Origin: Pseudoalteromonas lipolytica
GTDB lineage: Bacteria; Pseudomonadota; Gammaproteobacteria; Enterobacterales; Alteromonadaceae
Assembly: GCF_001306915.1 (NCBI RefSeq)
Contig: NZ_LJTC01000001.1
Coordinates: 362,902-426,901, forward strand
Direction: 5' to 3'
Length of the DNA stretch: 64,000 bases
Each line of letters starts with the position of its first letter. Within the stretch, counting starts at the first letter, position 1. The position numbers and the translations under genes were made by a program. Under the pieces are notes generated by a model. That model was not told where the DNA came from. It worked only from the letters and a program-made list of their open reading frames with translations, and did no database searches. Positions 20,500-29,322 of the stretch are shown here, one piece after another.

Positions 20500-22827
20500 A
20501 TGATTGATTCTTCTTTGAGTCCCTGGGCTCGCACACTCTCAAGCTTTATTTCTAAGTACGGTGAGTTTAAAACTGCCGCTGCCTGTTATGCCTTATTACT
20601 GGTCATGTCGCTGATTTTATCGTGCATGTTTTATTATGTAGCAGTCGGTACGGTAACTTTAGTTGATGTTTTAGCTGTGTTGTTTTTTACCGCAGTAGTA
20701 TCGCCGATATTAATAACAGTGCTGCTCAATTCTATTCGCCAGTTAGAAGCATCTTATAGTTATCTAGATAGCGCAACCAAACAAGAGAAACTGCTCAATC
20801 AAACGCTAAAAGACAATATCAGTCGCTTAAACGAAGAGATTGATGAACGTAAAATGGCGTTTCATGCTAAGCACAGAGCAATAGAAGAACTTAGACGCGA
20901 AATTGCTGAGCGTAAGAAAACTCAACAAGAACTAGCTCAACAAGGCATGTTATTACGCTCTATTGTCGACTCATCTCCCGATTTGTTTTATTACCGCGAC
21001 AACAATGGTGTGTTTGCTGGCTGTAATAAAATGTTCGAACAAGTGATTGGTAAAAGCAGCGATGAGTTAATCGGCAAGAGTGTCGAAGAAATCTATCCAA
21101 GTGATTATTTACCGGAGGTACTTCGCACCGATAAAAAAGTATCTCAAACTCACCAAGCTCTTACACTTGACGTTGAATACCCTGTTAATGGTGAAAAGCG
21201 TTGGTTTGAGATGCGTAAGTTACCCTTTATTAATGAAAAAGGTGAGTACATTGGTTTACTTGCCTTTGGCCGTGATATCACCAGTCGTAAAGAGGCGGCT
21301 CAGGCCCTTGAAGCGGCTTACAAAGATAAAGGTAAATTCATTGCGACTCTAAGTCATGAACTAAGAACACCGCTTAACGGTATAGTGGGTTTAACCCGCA
21401 TGTTGCTAGATACAGAACTTGATAAACAACAACGTAGTTGGTGTAACACGGTATTCTCAAGCGCCGAAACCCTTGGCAATATATTTAACGATATTATCGA
21501 CTTGGATAAAATTGATCGTGAGCAGCTTGATATTGTTGCTGACTCAGTCAATGTGGCCGACTTTATAAATGATGTGGTGAACTTTGCAGGCTTAATTGCT
21601 GAGCAAAAGGGGCTTGAGTTCAATATTAAACGCAAAGGTACGTTAGACGTTTATGCGTCACTTGATCCGACTCGTTTACGTCAAGTTGTTTGGAATCTCA
21701 TCAATAATGCGGTTAAGTTCACCCAACAGGGTCATGTTGAGCTTGAATGTCGCCGTGAGAATCGCGCTGATGGGCCTTGGTTAGTGATGCGTGTAAGCGA
21801 CACCGGTCAAGGCATTCCTCAAGAGCAGCTGCACCGTATTTTTGACATGTACTATAAGGCACCTGATATCAAAGGCACCAATGCAATTGGTTCAGGGATT
21901 GGTCTTGCAGTAACTAAAGCACTTGTTACTGCGATGAAAGGTGAAATCAATGTCAGCAGTACTGAAGGTGAAGGCAGTGTTTTTGTTGTCGAAATTCCCC
22001 TTAAGCTTTGTATTGCGCCAGCTGAGCAAAGTTATGCGGTACGCAGCTTAAATATTCTTTTAGTTGAAGATGTGCCGCTAAATGCTGAGATTGCTACCAA
22101 CTTACTTGAGCAGCGTGGCCACGAAGTTATTTGGGCTGAAACTGGTGAAGATGCGCTGTCGTTTGTCTACACAGAAGATGACTTAGACCTCGTTTTACTT
22201 GATATGCAATTACCAGACATCAATGGTGATGAAGTTGCTCGTCAAATTCGTGATGATGAGCACTTTGATAAGCTGCCAATCGTTGCCTTGACTGCCAACG
22301 TGCGTAGTGCCGAAGAAGAACTTGCGGGTATTAATATTCAAGGTGCACTCGCTAAGCCTATCAACACCACAAAACTCGATAAAATGCTCGGCGAGCTATT
22401 TGATATAAAACAGCAACAAAATTGTCAGTCTGAGCCAATTAAAGCCGTGACGGAAAAAGACTTATCGGGTATACGTGTTGAGCTTCTCGATATAGAAACC
22501 ATCGAAGACTTTGTAGGCTCAATGGGGCTGGTTATTTTTAATCGTAGCTGTGAGTTATTTAATAAGTTAAACCCTCAGTATCAAACTGAGCTAGCAGATG
22601 CGTTAGCTGAAGATGATAGAGAAGAATACAAATCGGTGGCGCATAAATTGAAAGGTGCAGCTGGCTCTGTAGGCTTAAACGATGTGCAGTTACATGCTAA
22701 GAAGATGGAACACGGCGCGCTTGAAGAAAGTAGTGAAGAGTTACAACAGTGGCTTAATGAACTTGCAGTTAAAATAAATGAAGGGCGTGACGCCCTCCAA
22801 TTATTCTTACAGCAGTTAGAAGATTAA
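20500..22827 (+). CDS. arcB: Aerobic respiration sensor kinase ArcB
   Basis: Tripartite hybrid kinase that senses quinone redox state and phosphorylates ArcA. The 775 residues show two membrane helices (about 26-48 and 53-76), a coiled coil (90-150), a PAS domain (about 150-265), HisKA with SHELRTPLNGIVG (H286), an HATPase, a receiver (D568 in LLDMQLPDINGDE) and an HPt (H715 in HKLKGAAGS). Positions nearly match E. coli ArcB (H292, D576, H717). It converges on arcA with a 6-bp gap. Confidence 0.95.
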   Translation: MIDSSLSPWARTLSSFISKYGEFKTAAACYALLLVMSLILSCMFYYVAVGTVTLVDVLAVLFFTAVVSPILITVLLNSIRQLEASYSYLDSATKQEKLLNQTLKDNISRLNEEIDERKMAFHAKHRAIEELRREIAERKKTQQELAQQGMLLRSIVDSSPDLFYYRDNNGVFAGCNKMFEQVIGKSSDELIGKSVEEIYPSDYLPEVLRTDKKVSQTHQALTLDVEYPVNGEKRWFEMRKLPFINEKGEYIGLLAFGRDITSRKEAAQALEAAYKDKGKFIATLSHELRTPLNGIVGLTRMLLDTELDKQQRSWCNTVFSSAETLGNIFNDIIDLDKIDREQLDIVADSVNVADFINDVVNFAGLIAEQKGLEFNIKRKGTLDVYASLDPTRLRQVVWNLINNAVKFTQQGHVELECRRENRADGPWLVMRVSDTGQGIPQEQLHRIFDMYYKAPDIKGTNAIGSGIGLAVTKALVTAMKGEINVSSTEGEGSVFVVEIPLKLCIAPAEQSYAVRSLNILLVEDVPLNAEIATNLLEQRGHEVIWAETGEDALSFVYTEDDLDLVLLDMQLPDINGDEVARQIRDDEHFDKLPIVALTANVRSAEEELAGINIQGALAKPINTTKLDKMLGELFDIKQQQNCQSEPIKAVTEKDLSGIRVELLDIETIEDFVGSMGLVIFNRSCELFNKLNPQYQTELADALAEDDREEYKSVAHKLKGAAGSVGLNDVQLHAKKMEHGALEESSEELQQWLNELAVKINEGRDALQLFLQQLED

Positions 22828-22833
22828 TTCTAA

Positions 22834-23550
22834 TTAGCTGTCGATTTTACCAATGAAACGATAGCCTTCACCATGGATGGTGCTGATCAGCTCAGAGGTG
22901 CTGTTATCGCTTTCAAAGTGTTTTCTGATACGACGAATGGTTACGTCTACAGTACGGTCATTTGCGCGAAGCTCACGGCCAGTCATGTGCTTAATTAATT
23001 GCTCACGGCTGAAAATACGGCCCGGTGAATCGAGCATTAAACGAAGTGCGCGGTATTCACCTTTAGGTAAACGCTTAGCGTCGCCACTTGGAGATGTTAA
23101 ACAACGGCTGTTTTCATCAAGTTCCCAACCGTTAAATGTAATAACACCATTTGTTTCGATATTCGCTTCTTCGCCACCTAATGCTGTGCGCGAAATAAGG
23201 TTACGAGCACGAATAGTTAATTCGCGAGGGTTGAATGGTTTTGTGATGTAATCATCAGCACCAATTTCAAGACCTAAAATGCGATCAACGTCGTTGTCAC
23301 GACCTGTTAAGAAAATTAAACCAACATTACGTTTTTGACGTAATTCACGCGCTAAAATAAGCCCGTTTTTACCTGGTAGGTTGATATCCATAACTACAAG
23401 GTTCACATCATCATTATTTGTAAGCTTGTCATGCATATCATCGCCATCAATGGCTTCAATAACTTTGTAACCTTCGGCTTCAAATAAACTAACGAGGTTT
23501 AGTCGAGTTACGTCTTCATCCTCTACGATCAGAATGACTGGCGTTTGCAT
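22834..23550 (-). CDS. arcA: Two-component response regulator ArcA
   Basis: OmpR-family regulator that represses respiratory and TCA genes under low oxygen. It has 238 residues. The receiver begins [19 protein letters not shown], with the phosphoacceptor Asp in [12 protein letters not shown] and the conserved [21 protein letters not shown] winged-helix DNA-binding domain ends [10 protein letters not shown]. It is almost superimposable on E. coli ArcA. Its 3' end meets arcB, unlike E. coli, where the two genes are far apart. Confidence 0.97.
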   Translation of the reverse strand: MQTPVILIVEDEDVTRLNLVSLFEAEGYKVIEAIDGDDMHDKLTNNDDVNLVVMDINLPGKNGLILARELRQKRNVGLIFLTGRDNDVDRILGLEIGADDYITKPFNPRELTIRARNLISRTALGGEEANIETNGVITFNGWELDENSRCLTSPSGDAKRLPKGEYRALRLMLDSPGRIFSREQLIKHMTGRELRANDRTVDVTIRRIRKHFESDNSTSELISTIHGEGYRFIGKIDS

Positions 23551-23655
23551 TGTATATTAACCTTTTCGGAAATTTTATTTACAAAAATTCGGTATTATCA
23601 AGCAAAACCGAATACTAGAGATTATAGGATTAGATCCAATTGTTAACAAGTAAAA

Positions 23656-24180
23656 TCAATTTGGATAAAACTTAGCCATAGCTAACAATCGAGATTGCAC
23701 TTTAAAGTTATGCTGCAATACGTGCTGCTTATTGATATACAGTCGGATTTTATTTCCTTCTTGAACCAGAGAGGCTATTCCGCCTTTCTCTAAAAAGCGA
23801 ATACTTTCACCTATCGTTAAAGTATTTAATGAAATTGTATCGGTCCAAAGTGGAAGTATATCATTTTCTAATGTTTCATCAATGTATGTGATATCACAAA
23901 TCTGAGAAAGTTCAGAAATTTGCTGAGTTTTTTTCACTAAAATAACGTTGATAGGTTTTTTGTTAATTTGCAGTTCACTTTTGTCCTTTAGGAACGACCC
24001 AGGCCCTGTTTCTACATTATAAAAACAGAAAGAAATAGGTGGAGGATCCATGCTTTCAGTAAACTTAGTGAACTTAGCAATTTGATATAAAAACGCCGAT
24101 TTTACTTGTTCTGGTGATTTTGCAAAACTCGGGGTGGCGTAAATAACAAAAGCAAAAAGGCAACATATGATTTTCATCAT
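23656..24180 (-). CDS. YfiR-like periplasmic protein (DUF4154)
   Basis: A 174-residue exported protein: signal peptide MKIICCLFAFVIYATPSFA, then KSPEQVKSAFLYQIAKFTKF, a hallmark of YfiR/DUF4154, and a C-terminal IRLYINKQHVLQ...SRLLAMAKFY segment. In Pseudomonas, YfiR inhibits the diguanylate cyclase YfiN from the periplasm. Here it overlaps the preceding histidine-kinase gene by four bases (ATGA), so its partner is probably that kinase. Confidence 0.85.
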   Translation of the reverse strand: MMKIICCLFAFVIYATPSFAKSPEQVKSAFLYQIAKFTKFTESMDPPPISFCFYNVETGPGSFLKDKSELQINKKPINVILVKKTQQISELSQICDITYIDETLENDILPLWTDTISLNTLTIGESIRFLEKGGIASLVQEGNKIRLYINKQHVLQHNFKVQSRLLAMAKFYPN

Positions 24181-25799
24181 GCATTACCTTCAGATAAGGG
24201 CAGAGTAATAATAAAATGAGCACCCTCGGTATTTAACTCATCGTGAATTATTGTACCGCCTAAGGCTTGGGTTACCAGGTTATAAACTAAATGCATACCT
24301 AGTCCACTTCCACCTTCGCCTCGTTTGGTTGTCACAAATGGGTCGAAAATACGTTTTCGAATCGTCTTTTCAACACCAACGCCATTATCGAAATAGTGAA
24401 TAATAAAGCTGCTTTCATTGCGCTCAACGTTAAAGGTGATCTCGTTATCAAGCTCGTCGCTAAAACCATGGATCACAGAGTTACTCAATAACTGCTGTAA
24501 CACCTGCTGTAATGGTCCCGATTTAGTCTCAATACTAAAGTCATTATTGCAGTTAATCGTGATTTTAGGGTTGCGATATTGTATTTCTGAGCGCATCGAC
24601 ATAATCACATCATTTAATAAATTATATAAGTTTACGTTAGTGGTTATTTCGACATCTTGATTAACTGCCACTTTCTTAAAGCTTGAGACTAGCTCTGCGG
24701 CTCGGTTTAAGTTGCGATAGATAAGATCTAGATTTTCAATGCCATCAGTTATAAAGCGTTTTAAATGTGCTGAGGTGAGTGTTTTTTGCTCAAACTGCGC
24801 GTTGATTTCTGCCAGCTTGTCACGCAGCAAAGTTGAACCCGTAATACCTAAGCCGATAGGTGTATTTACCTCATGGGCTACACCTGCAACCATTTGCCCT
24901 AAAGAGGCCATTTTTTCATTTTCTACTATTTGATTTTGGTATTGATGCATACGCTCAAGTGTATTGAGTAGTTCTTGGTTAGCCTCACGCAAGGCAATAG
25001 TACGTTGATTTACTTTCTCTTCAAGACTTTGGTTAAGCTGTTTTATTTCTTGTTTGTCTTTTTCGTGGCGCTCGATTTGCTTTTGGGTTCGGGCAAGCAT
25101 GATATTTAAGCTGCTAGAAAGCTGATTAATTTCATCGACATTAGTTTTTTGTGCGCGAGTATCATAGTTATGGTTTTTTGACACATCTTGAAGCAAGTTA
25201 CTCAGTTCATCAATTGGGTTCGCAATACGTTTTTGAATACGCAGAGCAACAAAATACACCAACACTAAAACAAATAGGGTTAGTAAAATATCAATAAAGA
25301 TTTTACGGTTAATATACTGATTGAGCCTATCTAAGCCACCACGAACATAGGCATAGCCAATCACTTCTCCTTCATATTTGATTGGTTTTATTAATTCTAT
25401 TACATCATCTTTAAACTTTGGCTCAGACAGCTCGCTGATACTGTTTACTTTGATAGGAACTGGCGGAGTTCTATTGGCATTAAAGCTGCTGAAAAAAACA
25501 GGCTCATTCGATAATTCGTCAATTGCGTATATGTGAATGTTTTTAATGAGCGGCACTGTCTCGAAAGATTTTAGGCGCTCTGTTTCAGTTTCGTTATCAT
25601 CAAATAACACTGTGACCTGGGCGTTATATGCAATAATTTCAGATAGAATAGTTATTTTATCGACAATTAAGGCTTTTTGTTCTTTTACATCTAGGTAGGT
25701 CGAAATAGAGATAGACAAAGACAAGCACAACGCAGTAACAAGCATAACCGCATTAGTTAATGCCTTACGAATACTCGTTTGTGCCGATAAAATTGACAT
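24177..25799 (-). CDS. Membrane histidine kinase with periplasmic sensor and HAMP
   Basis: 540 residues. One membrane helix (about 13-34), a periplasmic region (about 35-165) resembling CHASE8-type sensors (LSEIIAYNAQVTVLFDD), a second helix (168-188), HAMP (IQKRIANPIDELSNLL), a coiled coil, HisKA with MVAGVAHEVNTPIG (phosphoacceptor His in AHEVNTP), and an HATPase (FDNGVGVE, RGEGGSGLGMHLVYN). There is no receiver domain and no adjacent response regulator. It is the first gene of a two-gene operon with the YfiR-like gene. Confidence 0.85.
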   Translation of the reverse strand: MSILSAQTSIRKALTNAVMLVTALCLSLSISISTYLDVKEQKALIVDKITILSEIIAYNAQVTVLFDDNETETERLKSFETVPLIKNIHIYAIDELSNEPVFFSSFNANRTPPVPIKVNSISELSEPKFKDDVIELIKPIKYEGEVIGYAYVRGGLDRLNQYINRKIFIDILLTLFVLVLVYFVALRIQKRIANPIDELSNLLQDVSKNHNYDTRAQKTNVDEINQLSSSLNIMLARTQKQIERHEKDKQEIKQLNQSLEEKVNQRTIALREANQELLNTLERMHQYQNQIVENEKMASLGQMVAGVAHEVNTPIGLGITGSTLLRDKLAEINAQFEQKTLTSAHLKRFITDGIENLDLIYRNLNRAAELVSSFKKVAVNQDVEITTNVNLYNLLNDVIMSMRSEIQYRNPKITINCNNDFSIETKSGPLQQVLQQLLSNSVIHGFSDELDNEITFNVERNESSFIIHYFDNGVGVEKTIRKRIFDPFVTTKRGEGGSGLGMHLVYNLVTQALGGTIIHDELNTEGAHFIITLPLSEGNA

Positions 25800-25919
25800 G
25801 CGCTATAGAAAGCCTAAATTTTTATTTTATTAGTAAGAGTTTAGTCTAGCAAAGACATTTGAAAGTAACTAAATATTTTAAAAAATATTTTTGCTACGAA
25901 TAAGCTATTTACTCAACTT

Positions 25920-26948
25920 TTATTTAGCTGAGTAAACTGCAAATTTTGTATTTTTGAAATCGGTACTGTATTGGCCAAATTGCGCTTCTAAAATAGGTGG
26001 GTATTTTAAGAAGCTGTTTGCAACTATGGTCAGTTTACCTTGCTTACTCAAGTGTTGCTTTGCAGAGCTAAGAAATGCCTCGGCAATGGTGTAATCAGTG
26101 GCAATACCGGTGTGGAAAGGAGGGTTACTGATGATTAAGTCGAATTTACCATTAATATCAGATAAGCCATCACTTAATACCGCTTGGCCTTTAAGGTTAT
26201 TTAATGCAAGTGTTTGCTCTGTGGCGTAAGTAGCAAGAGCACTTACATCGCTACATACAAACTCAAGCTCAGGCTGCTTTTTTCCTAAATAAGTAGCAAT
26301 AATGCCTGCGCCACATGCAAAGTCGAGCACTTTACCCTTGCTAATACTTGGCGCATTATTTAGAAGTACCGCGGTACCTACATCAAGCGCACCGTGGTTA
26401 AATACGCCCGGCACACTAATCGCCGTAAATTCAATATCGCCGGCTTTCACTTGAAATTGCTTATGATAACGACCGATAGCAAAGTTATCGTTTAGCGTAA
26501 GCTCAGAGAATAAATACAAAATACAGTGCTTGGCACTATCGATTTTGTTACTAAAACCACAGTGATCTTTTAGTTGTTTCTCTGCTGATTTAACACCGCT
26601 TTTATTTTCACCTACCACAAATAGTTGCGCGTCTTGATTACAAACAGCACGAATGTTATCGAGGCACATTTGTGCTTCGGGCTTAGCTTTTGGGTAATAA
26701 TAGATAACTAAATCGTAGTTATTATCTGGAATAGTGTGGCTAACCACAGCATGTACACCGGCAATTTTGCTAGCATACATGGCATTTGCGTGGTTATAAC
26801 TGAACGCAGTAATTTTTGCGTCAGGGTTTAGCGTTTTAAGTTCGCGTAAGAAGCCATCTTGCTCAAAGTTAACCACTAAAATCGATTGTCCAACAAGTTC
26901 GTCTTCATTTCGAAGCAATAATAAACTTGGGTTGGTTAACTTACTCAT
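25920..26948 (-). CDS. rsmC: 16S rRNA (guanine-1207-N2)-methyltransferase
   Basis: Methylates G1207 of 16S rRNA. The 342-residue protein has a degenerate N-terminal methyltransferase-like half and an active C-terminal half with the SAM motif LDFACGAGIIATYLG and the catalytic NPPFHTG. It lies 16 bp after trmB, so the two RNA-modification genes form an operon. Confidence 0.92.
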   Translation of the reverse strand: MSKLTNPSLLLLRNEDELVGQSILVVNFEQDGFLRELKTLNPDAKITAFSYNHANAMYASKIAGVHAVVSHTIPDNNYDLVIYYYPKAKPEAQMCLDNIRAVCNQDAQLFVVGENKSGVKSAEKQLKDHCGFSNKIDSAKHCILYLFSELTLNDNFAIGRYHKQFQVKAGDIEFTAISVPGVFNHGALDVGTAVLLNNAPSISKGKVLDFACGAGIIATYLGKKQPELEFVCSDVSALATYATEQTLALNNLKGQAVLSDGLSDINGKFDLIISNPPFHTGIATDYTIAEAFLSSAKQHLSKQGKLTIVANSFLKYPPILEAQFGQYSTDFKNTKFAVYSAK

Positions 26949-26964
26949 GCTGCTTTACCTTTTG

Positions 26965-27690
26965 TTACTTAGTACGCTCAAACATTAGATCCCATACGCC
27001 GTGACCTAAACGGTGACCGCGCTGCTCAAATTTTGTCAGTGGACGTGAATCTGGGCGAGGAACGTAATCGTTAGTTTCTGATTGGTTTTTGTAACCTTCA
27101 GCAACTTGCATTACTTCAAGCATATGCTCAGCATAATTTTCCCAGTCAGTCGCCATATGGAAAACACCGCCAATTTTTAATTTGCTACGTAACTTTTGCG
27201 CAAACTCTGGTTGTACGATACGACGCTTATGGTGACGTTTTTTATGCCATGGATCAGGGAAGAATAATTGCAGCTTAGATAAGCTTTCATCGGCAATACA
27301 ATCAGCTAGAACTTCAACTGCATCGTGTTCGAATACGCGTAAGTTTGTTACACCTGCTTCGTCGGCATCCATTAAACAGGCACCTACACCTGGGCGGTGA
27401 ACTTCAATACCGATGAAGTTAAGCTCTGGTGCGTTTTTAGCCATTTCGACTAGCGATTTACCCATACCAAAACCGATTTCTAGTACCACATCGTTATCGT
27501 TACCAAACACTTCTTTTAGGTTTAGCATGCCATTTTTATGCTCAAGGCCCATCGTTGGCCAACACTTCTCGATGGCTGCCGCTTGGCCTTTTGTGAGGCG
27601 ACCTTCGCGCTTTACGAAACTACGAATCGTGCGGATATATTTACCCTCTTGCTTTGCTTGCTCGAGGTTTGGGTTACTTGAGTCACTCAT
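26965..27690 (-). CDS. trmB: tRNA (guanine-7-)-methyltransferase
   Basis: Adds m7G46 to tRNAs. 241 residues. SAM binding is shown by [15 protein letters not shown], and the family signature by [17 protein letters not shown], with [12 protein letters not shown] downstream. It starts at ATG 27690, divergent from mutY across 218 bp in which no other feature was seen. Confidence 0.95.
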   Translation of the reverse strand: MSDSSNPNLEQAKQEGKYIRTIRSFVKREGRLTKGQAAAIEKCWPTMGLEHKNGMLNLKEVFGNDNDVVLEIGFGMGKSLVEMAKNAPELNFIGIEVHRPGVGACLMDADEAGVTNLRVFEHDAVEVLADCIADESLSKLQLFFPDPWHKKRHHKRRIVQPEFAQKLRSKLKIGGVFHMATDWENYAEHMLEVMQVAEGYKNQSETNDYVPRPDSRPLTKFEQRGHRLGHGVWDLMFERTK

Positions 27691-27908
27691 ATATTTTGGC
27701 CTGATAAAAATACTGACGATAGAAAAAGGGTGCGTATTATCCCTGACCTGCGCCTTGAGTACAATAGTCTGGGCTTGTTTATCTTATGAGATTAATATTG
27801 CAGCCATATGCTAGCTATTTAGGCAAAGTAGGGGCTGTTCGACTTGCTTGGCCTAACCAACTGCAATAGACTTGGCCGCAATGAGCTTCAGCAAGTAAAG
27901 ATGTTATT

Positions 27909-28985
27909 TTGAATTTAAGCAATAAGGAGTCAACTTGGTTTGCAAACCAAGTGGTTGACTGGTACCACCTTCACGGCCGTAAAACTCTCCCTTGGCAGTT
28001 AAATAAAACCCCTTATAAGGTATGGATCTCTGAGGTCATGCTACAGCAGACTCAAGTGGTGACTGTTATTCCATACTTTGAAAAGTTTATGCAAAGCTTT
28101 CCTGACATTATTGCGCTTGCTAATGCCGATGAAGATCAGGTGTTACACCATTGGACTGGCCTTGGCTACTACGCCCGAGCGCGTAACTTACATAAAACTG
28201 CAAAAATAGTCCGTGATAACTACCAAGGTGAGTTTCCAACTACGCTTGAAGAAGTAATGGACTTGCCGGGTATTGGTCGTTCAACGGCAGGGGCTATCTT
28301 GTCTTTATCGCTTGGTCAACATCATCCAATTTTAGATGGCAATGTTAAACGAGTGCTAGCACGCTTTTTTATGGTTGAAGGCTGGTACGGAGTGAAAAAG
28401 GTCGAAAATCAACTTTGGTCATTATCATCGCAATTAACGCCTAAAGAGTCGGTTACTGAGTTTAATCAGGCAATGATGGATTTAGGTGCAAGCCTTTGTT
28501 CACGTAGTAAGTTTGACTGTGAGCCTTGTCCTTTGAATAGTAAATGCCTTGCTTTTAAAGAAGGTAAAGTAAAAGAGTTCCCGCATTCAAAGCCTAAAAA
28601 AGCTGTACCGAAAAAGTCATGCCATCAGCTCATTCTAGCCTGCGACAATAAAGTGCTTATGGAAAAGCGCCCAAGCTCAGGGATATGGGGTGGATTGTTT
28701 GGCTTTTTTGAGTTTAGCGAATTAACTGAGTTAGAAACATTTTTAGCCCAGCATGGTTTATCAAACAATACGCAAGCACTTGAAGCCTTTACCCATGTAT
28801 TTTCGCATTTTGAGCTAACCATCAATCCACATGTTTTAACCTTGCCGAGCATTCCAGATCTCATTAATGAACGACAACTGGTTTGGTATCCGCTTGATGA
28901 GTCTGTTGAGGTTGGTCTTGCTGCACCAACGAAAAAGCTGGTTAAACAATTAAGCGCAATAGATTACAATAGCATCACGCAATAA
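27909..28985 (+). CDS. mutY: A/G-specific adenine DNA glycosylase
   Basis: Removes adenine mispaired with 8-oxoguanine. The catalytic region has [18 protein letters not shown] and the HhH turn [14 protein letters not shown]. The 4Fe-4S cluster is C-x6-C-x2-C-x5-C in [23 protein letters not shown]-like C-terminal domain recognises 8-oxoG. 358 residues. The start is TTG 27909: frame and homology begin there and no ATG fits, so the start codon is unusual. yggX follows after 15 bp. Confidence 0.94.
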   Translation: MNLSNKESTWFANQVVDWYHLHGRKTLPWQLNKTPYKVWISEVMLQQTQVVTVIPYFEKFMQSFPDIIALANADEDQVLHHWTGLGYYARARNLHKTAKIVRDNYQGEFPTTLEEVMDLPGIGRSTAGAILSLSLGQHHPILDGNVKRVLARFFMVEGWYGVKKVENQLWSLSSQLTPKESVTEFNQAMMDLGASLCSRSKFDCEPCPLNSKCLAFKEGKVKEFPHSKPKKAVPKKSCHQLILACDNKVLMEKRPSSGIWGGLFGFFEFSELTELETFLAQHGLSNNTQALEAFTHVFSHFELTINPHVLTLPSIPDLINERQLVWYPLDESVEVGLAAPTKKLVKQLSAIDYNSITQ

Positions 28986-29000
28986 GAGTAGAGAGCAATT

Positions 29001-29273
29001 ATGGCACGTACAGTATTTTGTCAAAAGTTACAAAAAGAAGCTGAAGGCTTAGGCTTCCAACTATACCCAGGTGAGCTTGGTGAAAAGATTTTCAACAACA
29101 TCAGTAAAGAAGCGTGGGGCCAATGGCAACACAAGCAAACAATGCTGATCAACGAAAAACACCTGAACATGATGGACCCAGAGCACCGTGCTTTTTTAGA
29201 AGAGCAAATGGTGGGTTTCTTATTTGAAGGTAAAGACGTAGAAATAGAAGGCTACCGTCCACCAGAAAAATAA
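29001..29273 (+). CDS. yggX: Fe(2+)-trafficking / oxidative damage protection protein
   Basis: A 90-residue cytosolic protein that protects iron-sulfur clusters. The start [16 protein letters not shown] carries the conserved cysteine, and [17 protein letters not shown] and the C-terminal YRPPEK match the YggX family. It is second in a mutY-yggX operon, as in E. coli. MutY holds a cluster that YggX may help to maintain. Confidence 0.96.
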   Translation: MARTVFCQKLQKEAEGLGFQLYPGELGEKIFNNISKEAWGQWQHKQTMLINEKHLNMMDPEHRAFLEEQMVGFLFEGKDVEIEGYRPPEK

Positions 29274-29289
29274 GCGCATAATCAAAAGT

Positions 29290-29314
29290 AAAAAGGGCCG
29301 TAATGGCCCTTTTT
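29290..29314. terminator. Bidirectional terminator between yggX and the hybrid kinase
   Basis: Stem AAAAAGGGCC/GGCCCTTTTT with loop GTAAT. Confidence 0.9.
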
Positions 29315-29322
29315 GATCTGTA

